Of a DNA stretch of 64,000 nucleotides, positions 54,830 to 64,000 are shown one piece after another. The DNA is from Karstenula rhodostoma CBS 690.94. Lineage: Eukaryota; Ascomycota; Dothideomycetes; Pleosporales; Didymosphaeriaceae. Below the pieces are notes generated by a model. The model was not told where the DNA came from. It made no database searches and was given only the letters and a program-made list of their open reading frames with translations. Made by a program: the position numbers and the translations under genes. The stretch's first letter is position 1. Each line of letters opens with the position of its first letter. The DNA is taken from NCBI GenBank assembly GCA_010093485.1, contig MU001501.1:203052-267051 (forward strand). The letters run 5' to 3'.

Positions 54830-56569
54830 ATGAGATACTCGACTCTTGTGGTTGAAGTGGCGCTGGGTGTTGGGTTGGGTGTGTTTGCTTCGCCGACGCT
54901 GCCAGGTTACGACAGGCGGTACGCAACGCGGCCGCCCAGGTCACCTGTGCAGGGTCTCGGACAGGTAAGTGGCATCTGCCCACTAGTTCCGCTTCACAGA
55001 CTGATATGTTGGTTATAGCTCAAAGCGTCGGCAGGCCTCACTTGGACGAGCTGTTTCGACCAGTTTCAGTGTACGGTTATGACGGTGCCGCTCGACTACG
55101 ATGATCCTTCGGTTGGTACTGTGAATATTCAGTTCATCAAGTCTCCTGCGAAAAAGCAAGAGGGCTACACGCAGGATATTCTCTTCAATCCTGGAGGGCC
55201 GGGTGCGTCCGGTGTGAGTGTCATGCTAGATGACATCGATGCCATACGCCAGACCCTGGGATTGGAGCACAACATAGTCAGCTTTGATCCACGCGGCGTG
55301 GGATATTCTGGCCCGGACCTTTCCTGTTTCGCAGGGCCGTCGGACGATGACTATATGGACTTTCTTTCACCGATAGATATCCATAACAACGAAACACTAA
55401 GGTGGACATGGGACCGGGCGGGAGCCTTCGGCGACCAATGCACTCAGGCTGAACGCGGACGAAATTTCACTGCCAGGTATGTGAATACTGTTGCTACAGC
55501 ATCGGATGTATTGCAATATACAGAGTGGCTCGCCAAGTCAAAGGGAGAAGACCCATTAACTTCAGAGCTATGGTACTATGGTGCTTCGTACGGTGCCACT
55601 TTGGGGGCCGTTTTCGCAGATCGTCACCCTCGCCGAGTAGGCCGCTTGGTCTTGGATGGTGTTCAAGACGCAGACGACTACTTTCAAGGCAAATGGATCG
55701 ACAGTATTGCTGACGCTGATCGAGTTTTTGAGACATTTTTCTCCTACTGTCAGCAGGCCGGTCATTTTCACTGCAAGTTCTGGGACCGTTCAGTATCTCG
55801 TATCAAAGATCGCTTCCATGCAATCGAAGCCAAACTGGCGACGTCGCCAATCCTAACTGGGGGTTACATCTATGTCGATGCTGAAGAGCTCAAATACTTG
55901 CTCGTTATAGCTATTGATGATCCCCAAAGATACTTCCCAGAATTGGCCTACTTATTATGGGGGTTGGAGCAAGCGAGCGAAGGGTTCACGAGAGAGGAAC
56001 ACGAAATCAGGTTGCTTGAGGAGCGGTATTCTCAGACAATGTCAAAGTGGTCTGAAGATGAAGCACGACTTCTCATCGGTTGCACCGACGCCGACGGCCG
56101 CCTCAATCTCTCCTCTTTTGACGCTTTCGTTACTCACGCGAACACCGTGTACAACACATCCAAATATCTTGGCGAGTATTGGGCTTCAGATGCCACAGTC
56201 TGCAGCCATATATCCATCAGGGCGCCTCCCTCTCAGGTCGTCAACCCAGACCGGCTGGGTGCGAACAGGACTTCCAATCCCATACTGTTCCTCAGTACCA
56301 GTCTTGACCCCAAAACGTCCATCCAAGGCGCACGGAACATGGCGAAGAAGTTCGGAGGCTCGAGATTGCTGGAGCAAAAGGGCATTGGACACACGGTCTT
56401 ATATGACTCCTCTTCCTGCACCCGCGCTATGGTAAAGAATTACTTGAAGGATGCTTCCTTGCCACCAGAGGGCACTGTCTGCGCAGGTGACCGGAATCCC
56501 TTCACGGGTAGTAGCATGAGAAGGGGGGATTTGGTGGATATTGCAGATATGCCTGTGCCCTTCTTCTAG
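54830..56569 (+). CDS. Secreted TAP-like tripeptidyl aminopeptidase (S33 alpha/beta hydrolase)
   Basis: Two exons, 54830-54964 and 55019-56569; 561 residues. The start MRYSTLVVEVALGVGLGVFA gives a signal peptide ending near FASP. The mature part has WTSCFDQFQCTVMTVPLDYD, FNPGGPGASGVSVML (oxyanion hole), IVSFDPRGVGYSGPDLSCFA, and the nucleophile elbow WYYGASYGATLGAVFADRHP (Ser about 235) followed by VGRLVLDGVQD. The C-terminal TAP-like domain supplies the acid (FLSTSLDPKTSIQGARNMA) and the catalytic His (LEQKGIGHTVLYDSSSC). Several N-glycosylation sequons (for example RNFT, LNLSS) fit secretion. Homologues release tripeptides or amino acids from extracellular peptides. It is distinct from the intracellular S33 hydrolase near 27 kb. 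Confidence 0.93.
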
Positions 56570-56750
56570 AGTCGGCGGTATGGTGGTGTGGGTAGCGCTT
56601 TTCGTGGTCTTTCCCTGGTATTCTTGTCGATGGATTAACGACTGCATGCATCTTCTTCGCGCTGCCTCTTTCTACACTATGCGCGTGCTCAGCATACTAT
56701 GTGATGTCACTATCCTAGCATAGTTTCCCTAGACCATGGCCGGGTTGGAC

Positions 56751-56803
56751 GTACCCGTACCCGTACCCGTCCCCTCACCTCACCTCATCGCATCGCATCG
56801 CAG
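56751..56803. repeat. GTACCC and CATCG simple repeats
   Basis: Three perfect and one imperfect copies of GTACCC (56751-56774) run directly into CTCACCT and CATCG repeats. Simple sequence in the 3' flank of the TAP-like peptidase. Confidence 0.85.
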
Positions 56804-57844
56804 CAGCTGTCATGGCGTCGTACAACGTATGGCAGTCCAGCCCACCGAGCGTGTCCGCTGGATTCAACTTTGATGCTAGTTCACCGAGATGCTAGGGCCA
56901 GCGACATGGCTTTCCTTCGATGGCTGTGGCGTAAACCAAGGATGATGGATGGATGGATGGTGTTGCGCTTACGGCACACCAAGGCGCCGGTGCTCTGTTT
57001 GTTGGGGACAACCGAGGCTGCGACATCGAGGATCATAAGTAAAACAGCGGGCGGGATGTGGCAAGACTCGCAACTGTTCAAGTTACCTTACGGCACATGG
57101 AACATTATATCCATGTAAAACCATGTTCGGCTCGTCAGCAGCACACCATCACATCACCAACATCACCAACATCGTCATTCGGCACAAGCTTGATGCAAAT
57201 ATAATCCTTGTAAAGGGCTGCTGATATAGGCAGGCACCTGGACTACATATGCCCCTATGTAATTGCTGCCATATCCGTCGTCAGGGACGATACATGCAAT
57301 GAAAGAAAAGAAACCCATGCCATACTGACATCCAGGCGGATGTCAGTCTTCCCAAGGTCTGCCAAAAGCAGAGCACCGCAAGTTATGCCTAATCCAAAAC
57401 CAGTCCATCACCAAAAGCCATTGATCCTACTAGGGTAACCCGTTCGTCGATAGTCCTCCACCGGAATAGAGTCCAATCCATCAAAATGCAAGCGTTAAGA
57501 CCATAGTAGAGGAAAGTGCGACCAAGGGGTAATCGAAATCCATTTATTTTGCTCGCATAGACTTGTTGACAGGCAATCGAGGAGGTCAAAATTCAGCTCC
57601 CAGTTCCGGAGGCCAGAAGAAGGGAGGTGAATAAGCCAGGCCGCCAAGTTAATGGCAGCCGATGACAAACCGATGAGCCATAACAGTCGTAAAGTAAAAG
57701 CAAAGCACTGCCGGTGAGAGGTAACCAGCTGTGGACCAAAAGAGTCCAGGGTCGAAGATCAAGGGTTTTTTGCAAGACTCCAAGCCAGAAGGAGAGCCGT
57801 TGTCGACAATGTGAACAAGTACCGTTCCAAGAAAAGCCAGGACC

Positions 57845-57937
57845 AAACGTTGATAAACGCCGGTAAGCAATTGCCGTATTAAGTGAGCTCAAGCATAAAA
57901 CGTTAATAAACGCGGTTATGCTGATTGCCGTAGTAAG
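57845..57937. repeat. Two-copy direct repeat of 39-40 bp
   Basis: Copy 1 is 57845-57883 and copy 2 is 57898-57937. Both begin AAACGTTRATAAACGC and end ATTGCCGTAKTAAG, with several differences between, separated by 14 bp. This is an old local duplication in non-coding DNA; no function is visible. Confidence 0.75.
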
Positions 57938-58334
57938 GTAAAATGCAGAAGAAACCTCCCGAGGCGGTGTCCAGAAACGAAGCTGGGCTTTGTCGATAGA
58001 GGCAAGGCCATGTTGCAACGGAAGAGCTGAACGTTCGCATATCGGGTAATGATGCAAAGCTTCCACGGAATGGTGCTGATGTGGGTGTTGCTGCATATTT
58101 TCGAAAAGGGGCTATGAAAAGACATGATGCTGAAGTGTGAATTGCCAGGGAAGCGGTTCTCGAAAGACATGCTGTGAAACGTATATTCGAAAGCCGAGAA
58201 AGGAAAACTCCGGGTATTGAGCAGTGGGCGTGATCCATAAGTCATGAATCGTAAGCCGTTCGTGATATGCAAAAGACGGTTGCCCACGTGAAATCTAAAC
58301 GAACAAAAGAAAAAGAAAAAGAAACCGTGGAACC

Positions 58335-58802
58335 CTATTTGGAGCCGCAGAACCAACGCTGGAACCATGAGGGCTGTTCAGTCGGAAGACCCGCAGCTGC
58401 CTGTTCAACGGCTGCTTGATGAGCTCCGACGCGATGGACAGCCGCAATAGTGTTCTGGGTGATCATAAGTCGGCGTGCGTTAGGTGGCGTTGGTGACGAC
58501 GGTCCATCAGGTGCGGTGCGCTCAAGATAATCCTCAAGCCGCGAAATGAGAGTCGAAGGTTTCTTGTTCCGGTTATTCTCGATCAGACCGGCGACTTCCT
58601 CCCGCGAAACGTTCTGCTTAGCTGAATTGGAAAACGACTTCTGTTCAGGTTCATCCATCCACTGAGCCAAAGGGCCTAGTTCCTCAAGGCGAATATGAGT
58701 GTTGTAACATGCCATCAAGCGCTCGGAAGCTTCACTTGAGTGGATCGCCTCGATTCCCATGAGCACCTCGTTCTCATAGCGAAGGAAGAGAAGAAACGCC
58801 AT
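58335..58802 (-). CDS. Second ORF of a tandem pair, unknown 155-aa protein
   Basis: An ATG-started frame whose start lies 5 nt beyond the stop codon of the 1650-codon ORF on the same strand (TAG AAACA ATG G), in a different frame. The sequence looks coding: MAFLLFLRYENEVLMGIEAI, EELGPLAQWMDEPEQKSFSN, SREEVAGLIENNRNKKPSTL, ISRLEDYLERTAPDGP, with an end WFQRWFCGSK. I recognise no family. Possible explanations are a separate gene whose promoter lies in the upstream coding region, a bicistronic transcript with reinitiation, or an alternative 3' exon. There is little room for an independent promoter. Confidence 0.5.
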   Translation of the reverse strand: MAFLLFLRYENEVLMGIEAIHSSEASERLMACYNTHIRLEELGPLAQWMDEPEQKSFSNSAKQNVSREEVAGLIENNRNKKPSTLISRLEDYLERTAPDGPSSPTPPNARRLMITQNTIAAVHRVGAHQAAVEQAAAGLPTEQPSWFQRWFCGSK

Positions 58803-58807
58803 TGTTT

Positions 58808-61800
58808 CTACTGAGAAGCAGACGGGCCGGCTGCCTCGGGGTGAAAGGTGCCGTACTTGCGGGTGCGAGGCTGGATGTTGGACTGGAAAGCGGACTCAGG
58901 CTCCTCGCTGGGGTGAGAAATCCTGCCGGAGAGCGAGGGGAACGAGATGAAGAAACCGGGAGTGTATTGACGACCGGGACCGGGTCGAATGGCTGGGATG
59001 GGGGACTCGTGGCGCGGAACGCGGGGTGCAATTGTCTCGTCGCTGGACTCGCTGGACTCGCTGGCACGAGAGTTGGCGGGAACAGTAGCGGGCTCGGAGT
59101 CAGGTTCGACCGGGGTCTCCGGGCGAATGCAGGGAAAGAGTTTGAACAAGCCCTTCTTGAAGAACAGGCCACACGACTGAAGACAGAAAGTCACCTTCGA
59201 CATCCCCTGCGCGTTCGTGAATGTCTGGCGACGTGAGCGGTCAGGAAGATCGTCCAGCTCGATCTGCGTGCTGTGGCCCGTTGCTCGCGATTGCTGTAGC
59301 TCCCGTACGCGACGTTGGCTCAGGTCGCGTCGATTGGCAGAAGCTCGGGTGTTGCGGCGAGGCCGTCGGCTGAACAAAGTCTTGCGGGGTGACGTAGTCT
59401 CGACCTCCTCGTCAGATGTATCGAGTGAGAAGTGACTCGCCTGACCTGGGTATATGTGTAAGTTCGAAGGAAGTGAAAGAGCAGACGTAGGATAGCGCTC
59501 GCCCGCGCCGTGGGACTGGTCGTCGTCACGAACGCGAACAGGCCCGATGGGGTAGCCGCTCGCGTCGAAACCAACAGTTGACGACTCGATAGACCGCCTG
59601 CCGTCGACGGTAGAGTTGCAGCAATGCCCTGTTGGACCGCGTCGCGCTGGGGGCGAAGCTGACGTACCGTATTGACTAGCCGTACCCGCTGACTCTGACG
59701 AGGCGCTGGATAGACGGTTGCGGAGGTGCGATGGCCCAGGCCGCGGTGAGTACTTAGACGCGGAGGGAGGAGGCAGCGAAATGTCAACAGACGGATCTGT
59801 CGCCCAAGGGTAGTTCTTGTCGAGATTCCAAGGGCGAGTATCAGCGACAGATCCCGTTATTGTACTCCCGCGTGAACGCAGCGACCTTGTGGATGGGCGA
59901 GAAGAAGGAGAAGAAAAATTGGTGTAGAAGAGAGAGGTTGAGTTGTGTTCGCGAAAGTGAGCGGGGGAAGGTGCCTCGAGCCCCGTTATGTTTACTGTAT
60001 CGTCACGTGCACGCCCGTGAGCGACGACGCCGCTCCCCACCAACGCAGCAGCTTCACCCTGGGCCTGACTACCTCCTTGGCCAGCTATGTCTGCACCCAG
60101 ATCTGCTTTGTCCAGGTTGAGACCCCGTCCTGAGGGTATATGCTTCTTCTCTTTCTCGGTGATCTCCTTGAATACTTCATCGTCGACGACTAACATGTTT
60201 GGAGAACCTGGAACAGGACGCAAACGCGCCGAAGACCGCTTCTGCACCGGCAAGCCCACCTCGTTGAGCCTCTCCATGGCCTTCTCCATGATACCCTCCT
60301 CATCTGGAAATTCGTCCGACTGCGCAAGGCCTAAAGCCTCCTTCAATTGCGGCAGTATCTCCGACAATCGAAGCGAAAGACCGTTTACAGAGGGAATGGT
60401 CAGCGAATCTACCTCCTTGACAAGAAGGTCCGGCGACTTGCGCGGCCAAGGGTCACCTGCATGCTGACGCGTCGCAGATGTCTTCGCTGGAGTATCGAGG
60501 CCGGCAAACACACTCTTGTATTTCTCTCGACCCTCGGCCGCCGACGCCGATCGCGGCATTACCGCCTGGGCCAGCTCCTCTCGCGCAGCTGGGGCCAAGT
60601 CCAACGACCGCGATACGCGATGATCCAGAGCTTCATCAAAACTGCCAAAGCTGCTGAAGTTCATAGAGGGCAAGTGCATCTGTTGGAGTACGCTATTGCG
60701 CGACGACCTAACAGATGGATGTCTCCGAGTCGCAGGCAGACCGTCAGTGGACATTCGAAACACGGCAGGCTGGCTACCTCCGAACGGACGAAAGTTGCTG
60801 GCGCTAGTGTTGAGACTTGAATCTTCATGCGACTCCTCCTTCAAATCAGGGAGGTGGGTCACGGTATGCCGGAAACCGGGAAGCCTCAGATCCGTCGTGG
60901 AGTCTTCCTGACTATGTCTACTACCTCTCGCACCCTCGACAGTATACGGATGGAAGCCATTGGCCCCGGTCCAGCTCAAATGCGTCGTGGTCTGACTGTC
61001 GCGACGATGAAGCCCTGCTGTCTGAGCGAAGGTTCCCGGAGATATCTCGTCACGAGACCCAGTAGAAGAGACGTTATCGGGCGAATACACTGAGGAAGCT
61101 TCCGGTACTGCGGGTGATGGGGTCGTGAGCGACGTCTGGCGTACACCGGGAGTAGCGGTAGCACTCGAGGCCGATGTGAACGTTTCTCCTTTCGGTGCAA
61201 TGCTACTTTCATGCATGGTCATTGTCTCACTCTGTTGGTGCGGCAGAAGTCGCTCTTTTGTCAACACTCGCTGGGGCGCTTTTTGCGTTTCAACAGGCCG
61301 ATCAGCAGATACAGTAATGTTGCCCGGCAAAACTCTCTCTCTCATGGGAGGTGGTGTAGGAATTCCGGCATCGGTATGCAAATCGTCCAGCTCCAGCGGC
61401 TTCGAAATCGTATCCTCTTTACCAGGTCGAAGATTCGACCCAGGACTGGCCTTAACAAAACGCTGGCGAACAGAGCGTAGTAAGAAGTTGGCGACGCCCC
61501 TTGACTGCTGCGCTTCCCTTGATGAGCTGGATTCTCTAGGAGGTACGGCGGGAGGTGCTTGCGTTCCGTTCTCCTTGAGAGACGAAAATGATCCGCCCGC
61601 AGAGCCTTGCGTTGAGCTTGGCCTGGAGTTTGCTCGAAACCTACCAACGACCCTGGACATGCCCGTTCCAGACGTCGACGACGGAAGTGCATTGCGTTCT
61701 GGCAAGCAAGGCGATGACGACGGCATTTCGGAGAATAGCCTTCGGAGGGATACTTCTGAAGCAACGAGCTGCGATGACGGTAGCCTAGACGCCGGCAAAG

Positions 61801-63760
61801 ACCCAACACGATCAGGAGTGACTGCATCCTTACATGTCGTAAAGGATCTTGCATCTAAATCCTTGAAGGGTGGAACAGGCTCTGGCAAGTTTTCGTACGA
61901 CTCGGCTGTCGTTGGGTCGAAGGTCTTCCTATGAGGATCTGCGACTTGAATCACATCTGTACAAGACTTGAAGGACTGCTCGTCCGAAGATTTGGCAGCA
62001 TGGTTGCTTGTGTGGTTGCTTCCCTTCTCCACGGCGTCATCGTCGTCGATTGGCTCTTCAGCACCCTCTTCGCTCCCGTCTCTGGTATCCGTGCGCTGGT
62101 AGCCTTCCAGAAGATCCGTCATGCCATCTTCACTAGTCGGATCTGCGTCAGGAACATACACAGGTGTTGTATCGTTGTCCAAGTGCAGAATCGAACTATT
62201 GTCAGCTACCATGGGTATGGAGCACCGGACAGCGAATTCAAGCGTGGAAGATTCCATCACAGCCGAACCTGCCTGCGAAAGAATACTGTGCCGGTTGTTC
62301 GCATCCACCGAATGTGCAGGGTGCACAGCTCGGCTTCCAATACCACGTCGCAAGGTTGTATATTCATCTTCAGAGCCACCCGCGGACCGCTCTGGCTTCC
62401 GCGTTTCTGCTGTTACACCAGATATCTCCACCTCTCCGCTCGATGATTCGGGACCAATGCCTGCCAGAACAAGATCACGTGTGATGCGACGCGGGATTGG
62501 TGACGCTGGAAGCTCAGGAATATCGGGAACCATTCCATACGAGTGCTGATTCGCTGGATCCGGAGCGGTGACATTGCCCCCTTTCAAGACTGGCTCCGGT
62601 GTTCCTCGCTCTTCAATTATGGTTTTTATATGCCGAACAAAGCCTGTGGGCACTGCACTAGTGGAGGGTTCTGTGACCTCTTGACTCTCGTATTGCTCGC
62701 TATAGTCATAATAGTTGACTGTGCCCGACATGCTGCGAGGTATTGAGTGAGGACCAGTAGGGCTTACGAGCACGTCGACGTCTCTCGGCGTTGGAGGCGA
62801 TGTTGAGTCGGAGGAAGGAATATCTGAATCAAAACGTCGGTTTGTGGAACCGCTCGAGGTGGAATGCTTCGCCGATTTGTGAGAGGCAGTCCGATGGGAC
62901 CTCTGCGACTTCCTCTCACGTTCGCGCTCCAGGGCAGCATACCGATGTGGCATCAACGGCGGCACAGGCGGGATATCTGGGTGTGGGTCACCATAGAAGA
63001 CCGGTGTCTGAGAGCGGCTAGGCGGCCGACGCATCGATGTCTCCGAGGGTCTACGAAGTCGCATCTGTCCTGGATATGGCGGCAATCCATTGTCCAGGTA
63101 TCCGTGTCGACGCCGAGGGTACGAGCCAGCTGTGTCACTCAGCGCTGGTGAGGCCGGTCGATATCCAGGCCTCCGAAGTCGAGTGGGATACATGTAAGGG
63201 GACTTGGGACGTCGAGGGTGATCGTGGCTGCGCAGGTTCGCCATCGATCGATTGCTTAACAGACGAAAGGTCGGCTCGGAGCTGTTCGCCATGGTCATGG
63301 AGAGGCTGCGGTGTCCCTCTCTACGGTCTCGTGCAAACGGTACGAGAGGTGAAGAGCCCGAGACGTTCATGACCGTGGGCGACAAGGTATCAGGGACATA
63401 CTGGGGCATGTTGTGCTCTCGCGAATGTCGAGTACCTGCGGAGGCCGTTGAATGCCAATGGTGATGTCGAGGGCCGGTTCGATTCGAAGCATTGGAGTGT
63501 GACGAGGCAATCGACAGCCGCGAAGTAGCACCTCCTCTCCGCGGTGCTCGCGGCACATTCGGCATAAGCGGGTCCACAGCAGAGCCCCCCAGGTTGCCCA
63601 TCTCGGTCGACGTTCGAAGCATCGAGGCAACCGCCGGTGCGAGAATGTCGTGCTTTGCTGCGGTTACCGAACTCCTCGAGGGGCCGCGCGACACCACGGA
63701 CATGTCGGAAGCTCGGCTGTTGCGGCCAGAGGCATTCAGCTCGCGGTCAGGTGGTAACAT
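58808..63760 (-). CDS. Large Ser/Pro-rich disordered fungal protein (1650 aa), unknown
   Basis: A single uninterrupted frame starting MLPPDRELNASGRNSRASDM. Most of it is Ser-, Pro-, Arg- and Thr-rich and probably disordered. Islands that look conserved are PTGFVRHIKTIIEERGTPEP, EISGVTAETRKPERS, NFLLRSVRQRFVKASP, LTIPSVNGLSLRLSEILPQL followed by KEALGLAQSDEFPDEEGIME (about residue 1150), PVPGSPNMLVVDDEVFKEIT, DKNYPWATDPSVDISLPPPS and, at about 1520, MSKVTFCLQSCGLFFKKGLF with a following LFPCIRPE. The last island is hydrophobic and Cys-containing and could be a membrane-contact or lipid-modified segment. No enzymatic domain is seen. Multiple SP/TP sites suggest phosphorylation. I do not recognise a named family; a scaffold role in polarity or signalling is only a guess. 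Confidence 0.82.
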   Translation of the reverse strand: MLPPDRELNASGRNSRASDMSVVSRGPSRSSVTAAKHDILAPAVASMLRTSTEMGNLGGSAVDPLMPNVPRAPRRGGATSRLSIASSHSNASNRTGPRHHHWHSTASAGTRHSREHNMPQYVPDTLSPTVMNVSGSSPLVPFARDRREGHRSLSMTMANSSEPTFRLLSNRSMANLRSHDHPRRPKSPYMYPTRLRRPGYRPASPALSDTAGSYPRRRHGYLDNGLPPYPGQMRLRRPSETSMRRPPSRSQTPVFYGDPHPDIPPVPPLMPHRYAALERERERKSQRSHRTASHKSAKHSTSSGSTNRRFDSDIPSSDSTSPPTPRDVDVLVSPTGPHSIPRSMSGTVNYYDYSEQYESQEVTEPSTSAVPTGFVRHIKTIIEERGTPEPVLKGGNVTAPDPANQHSYGMVPDIPELPASPIPRRITRDLVLAGIGPESSSGEVEISGVTAETRKPERSAGGSEDEYTTLRRGIGSRAVHPAHSVDANNRHSILSQAGSAVMESSTLEFAVRCSIPMVADNSSILHLDNDTTPVYVPDADPTSEDGMTDLLEGYQRTDTRDGSEEGAEEPIDDDDAVEKGSNHTSNHAAKSSDEQSFKSCTDVIQVADPHRKTFDPTTAESYENLPEPVPPFKDLDARSFTTCKDAVTPDRVGSLPASRLPSSQLVASEVSLRRLFSEMPSSSPCLPERNALPSSTSGTGMSRVVGRFRANSRPSSTQGSAGGSFSSLKENGTQAPPAVPPRESSSSREAQQSRGVANFLLRSVRQRFVKASPGSNLRPGKEDTISKPLELDDLHTDAGIPTPPPMRERVLPGNITVSADRPVETQKAPQRVLTKERLLPHQQSETMTMHESSIAPKGETFTSASSATATPGVRQTSLTTPSPAVPEASSVYSPDNVSSTGSRDEISPGTFAQTAGLHRRDSQTTTHLSWTGANGFHPYTVEGARGSRHSQEDSTTDLRLPGFRHTVTHLPDLKEESHEDSSLNTSASNFRPFGGSQPAVFRMSTDGLPATRRHPSVRSSRNSVLQQMHLPSMNFSSFGSFDEALDHRVSRSLDLAPAAREELAQAVMPRSASAAEGREKYKSVFAGLDTPAKTSATRQHAGDPWPRKSPDLLVKEVDSLTIPSVNGLSLRLSEILPQLKEALGLAQSDEFPDEEGIMEKAMERLNEVGLPVQKRSSARLRPVPGSPNMLVVDDEVFKEITEKEKKHIPSGRGLNLDKADLGADIAGQGGSQAQGEAAALVGSGVVAHGRARDDTVNITGLEAPSPAHFREHNSTSLFYTNFSSPSSRPSTRSLRSRGSTITGSVADTRPWNLDKNYPWATDPSVDISLPPPSASKYSPRPGPSHLRNRLSSASSESAGTASQYGTSASPPARRGPTGHCCNSTVDGRRSIESSTVGFDASGYPIGPVRVRDDDQSHGAGERYPTSALSLPSNLHIYPGQASHFSLDTSDEEVETTSPRKTLFSRRPRRNTRASANRRDLSQRRVRELQQSRATGHSTQIELDDLPDRSRRQTFTNAQGMSKVTFCLQSCGLFFKKGLFKLFPCIRPETPVEPDSEPATVPANSRASESSESSDETIAPRVPRHESPIPAIRPGPGRQYTPGFFISFPSLSGRISHPSEEPESAFQSNIQPRTRKYGTFHPEAAGPSASQ

Positions 63761-64000
63761 GGCGCTCCCGTCGTGCCGCAGCCGGCGGCAAGGGGGACAA
63801 GAAAGCGTCTCGGGTTAGCAGAAGCTAAATGATGCTGTTTGGTGAGGTGGCGCTGCGGCCTGCAAACAAGAGATGCTATTCCAACGCACACAAAAAGAGT
63901 TTGGAGCAAGTGACAGCGGCGGCAGTCCCGCGCTGCCGGCCAACAGGAGAAGAACAATGTTGGCTGCGGGATGGTGGAGAGAGAAAAGAAGCCGTCTCTG
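63761..64000. promoter_or_regulatory. Upstream flank of the 1650-aa gene
   Basis: 240 bp to the window edge containing the start of the promoter and leader of the large disordered protein. No specific site recognised. Confidence 0.35.

Larger units (their letters stand above)
56570..58334. other. 1.8 kb spacer with simple and tandem repeats
   Basis: No gene recognised between the peptidase and the 155-codon ORF. It contains GTACCC repeats at 56751-56774 followed by CTCACCT/CATCG repeats to about 56803, CATCACCAA repeats near 57150, and two copies of a 39-40 bp sequence at 57845-57937. The 167-codon frame at 57593-58096 shows no motif. Confidence 0.5.

Noticed and set aside
57593..58096. 167-codon minus-strand frame
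   Set aside because: Contains the two-copy repeat and no motif; probably chance.
61125..61934. 269-codon plus-strand frame
   Set aside because: Antisense of the 1650-codon gene, whose minus-strand frame is far longer and coherent.
1..64000. tRNA, rRNA and CRISPR features
   Set aside because: Read for B-box (GGTTCGANNCC) motifs on both strands, rRNA-like stretches and regular spaced repeats; none was convincing. A covariance-model scan would be needed to exclude small RNAs.

Overview
The window looks like chromosomal DNA of a filamentous ascomycete (Pezizomycotina; Dothideomycetes is plausible but not proven from sequence alone). Genes are broken by short 40-140 nt GT-AG introns with CTRAY-like branch points. 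The gene content is typically fungal: a NACHT/STAND protein, a HET-domain protein, three Zn2Cys6 regulators, MON1, a p32/MAM33 protein, a TLDc protein and a TAP-like secreted peptidase. No rRNA, tRNA, CRISPR array or autonomous transposon was recognised. Exon joins below were made by hand by matching donor, acceptor and reading phase, and are given where decisive.

Layout. 1-4.9 kb: a NACHT (NLR-like) gene on the minus strand and spacer. 4.9-7.6 kb: two mitochondrial genes, MAM33-like and a citrate carrier, diverging from a 408 bp promoter. 7.6-9.3 kb: spacer holding a 164 bp MITE. 9.3-14 kb: a large Zn2Cys6 factor and an OXR1-like TLDc gene. 14.6-20.3 kb: a 1039-residue fungal protein of unknown function followed by a HET-domain protein. 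20.5-30.3 kb: a probable catabolic cluster of 5-oxoprolinase, Zn2Cys6 regulator, proline-iminopeptidase-like hydrolase and Dal5/Liz1-type permease, arranged as two divergent pairs. 31 kb: a compact protein that seems to carry a RING finger inserted inside a BTB domain. 31.9-38.8 kb: about 6.9 kb without a supported gene, ending at a short Zn2Cys6 factor. 40.8-41.9 kb: an aldose 1-epimerase. 41.9-45.8 kb: spacer with a 157 bp TA-flanked MITE. 45.8-51 kb: an F-box-like gene (possibly frame-shifted), a protein tyrosine phosphatase and a four-exon gene for a 77-residue protein. 51.9-56.6 kb: MON1 and a secreted TAP-like peptidase. 58.3-63.8 kb: a 1650-residue disordered protein and a second ORF starting 5 nt after its stop codon.

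How the genes work together. The 20.5-30.3 kb block is the only clear pathway unit: uptake of a small cyclic or acidic nitrogen compound or peptide, release of terminal residues, ATP-dependent opening of 5-oxoproline to glutamate, and a local regulator. The NACHT and HET genes belong to families used in allorecognition and innate-type responses, but they lie about 14 kb apart and nothing in the sequence ties them together. MAM33 and the citrate carrier share a promoter and an organelle. The rest are independent housekeeping or regulatory genes. The items most worth following up are the nested BTB/RING protein, the oxoprolinase cluster with a long hairpin in one intron, and the tandem ORFs at 58.3-63.8 kb.
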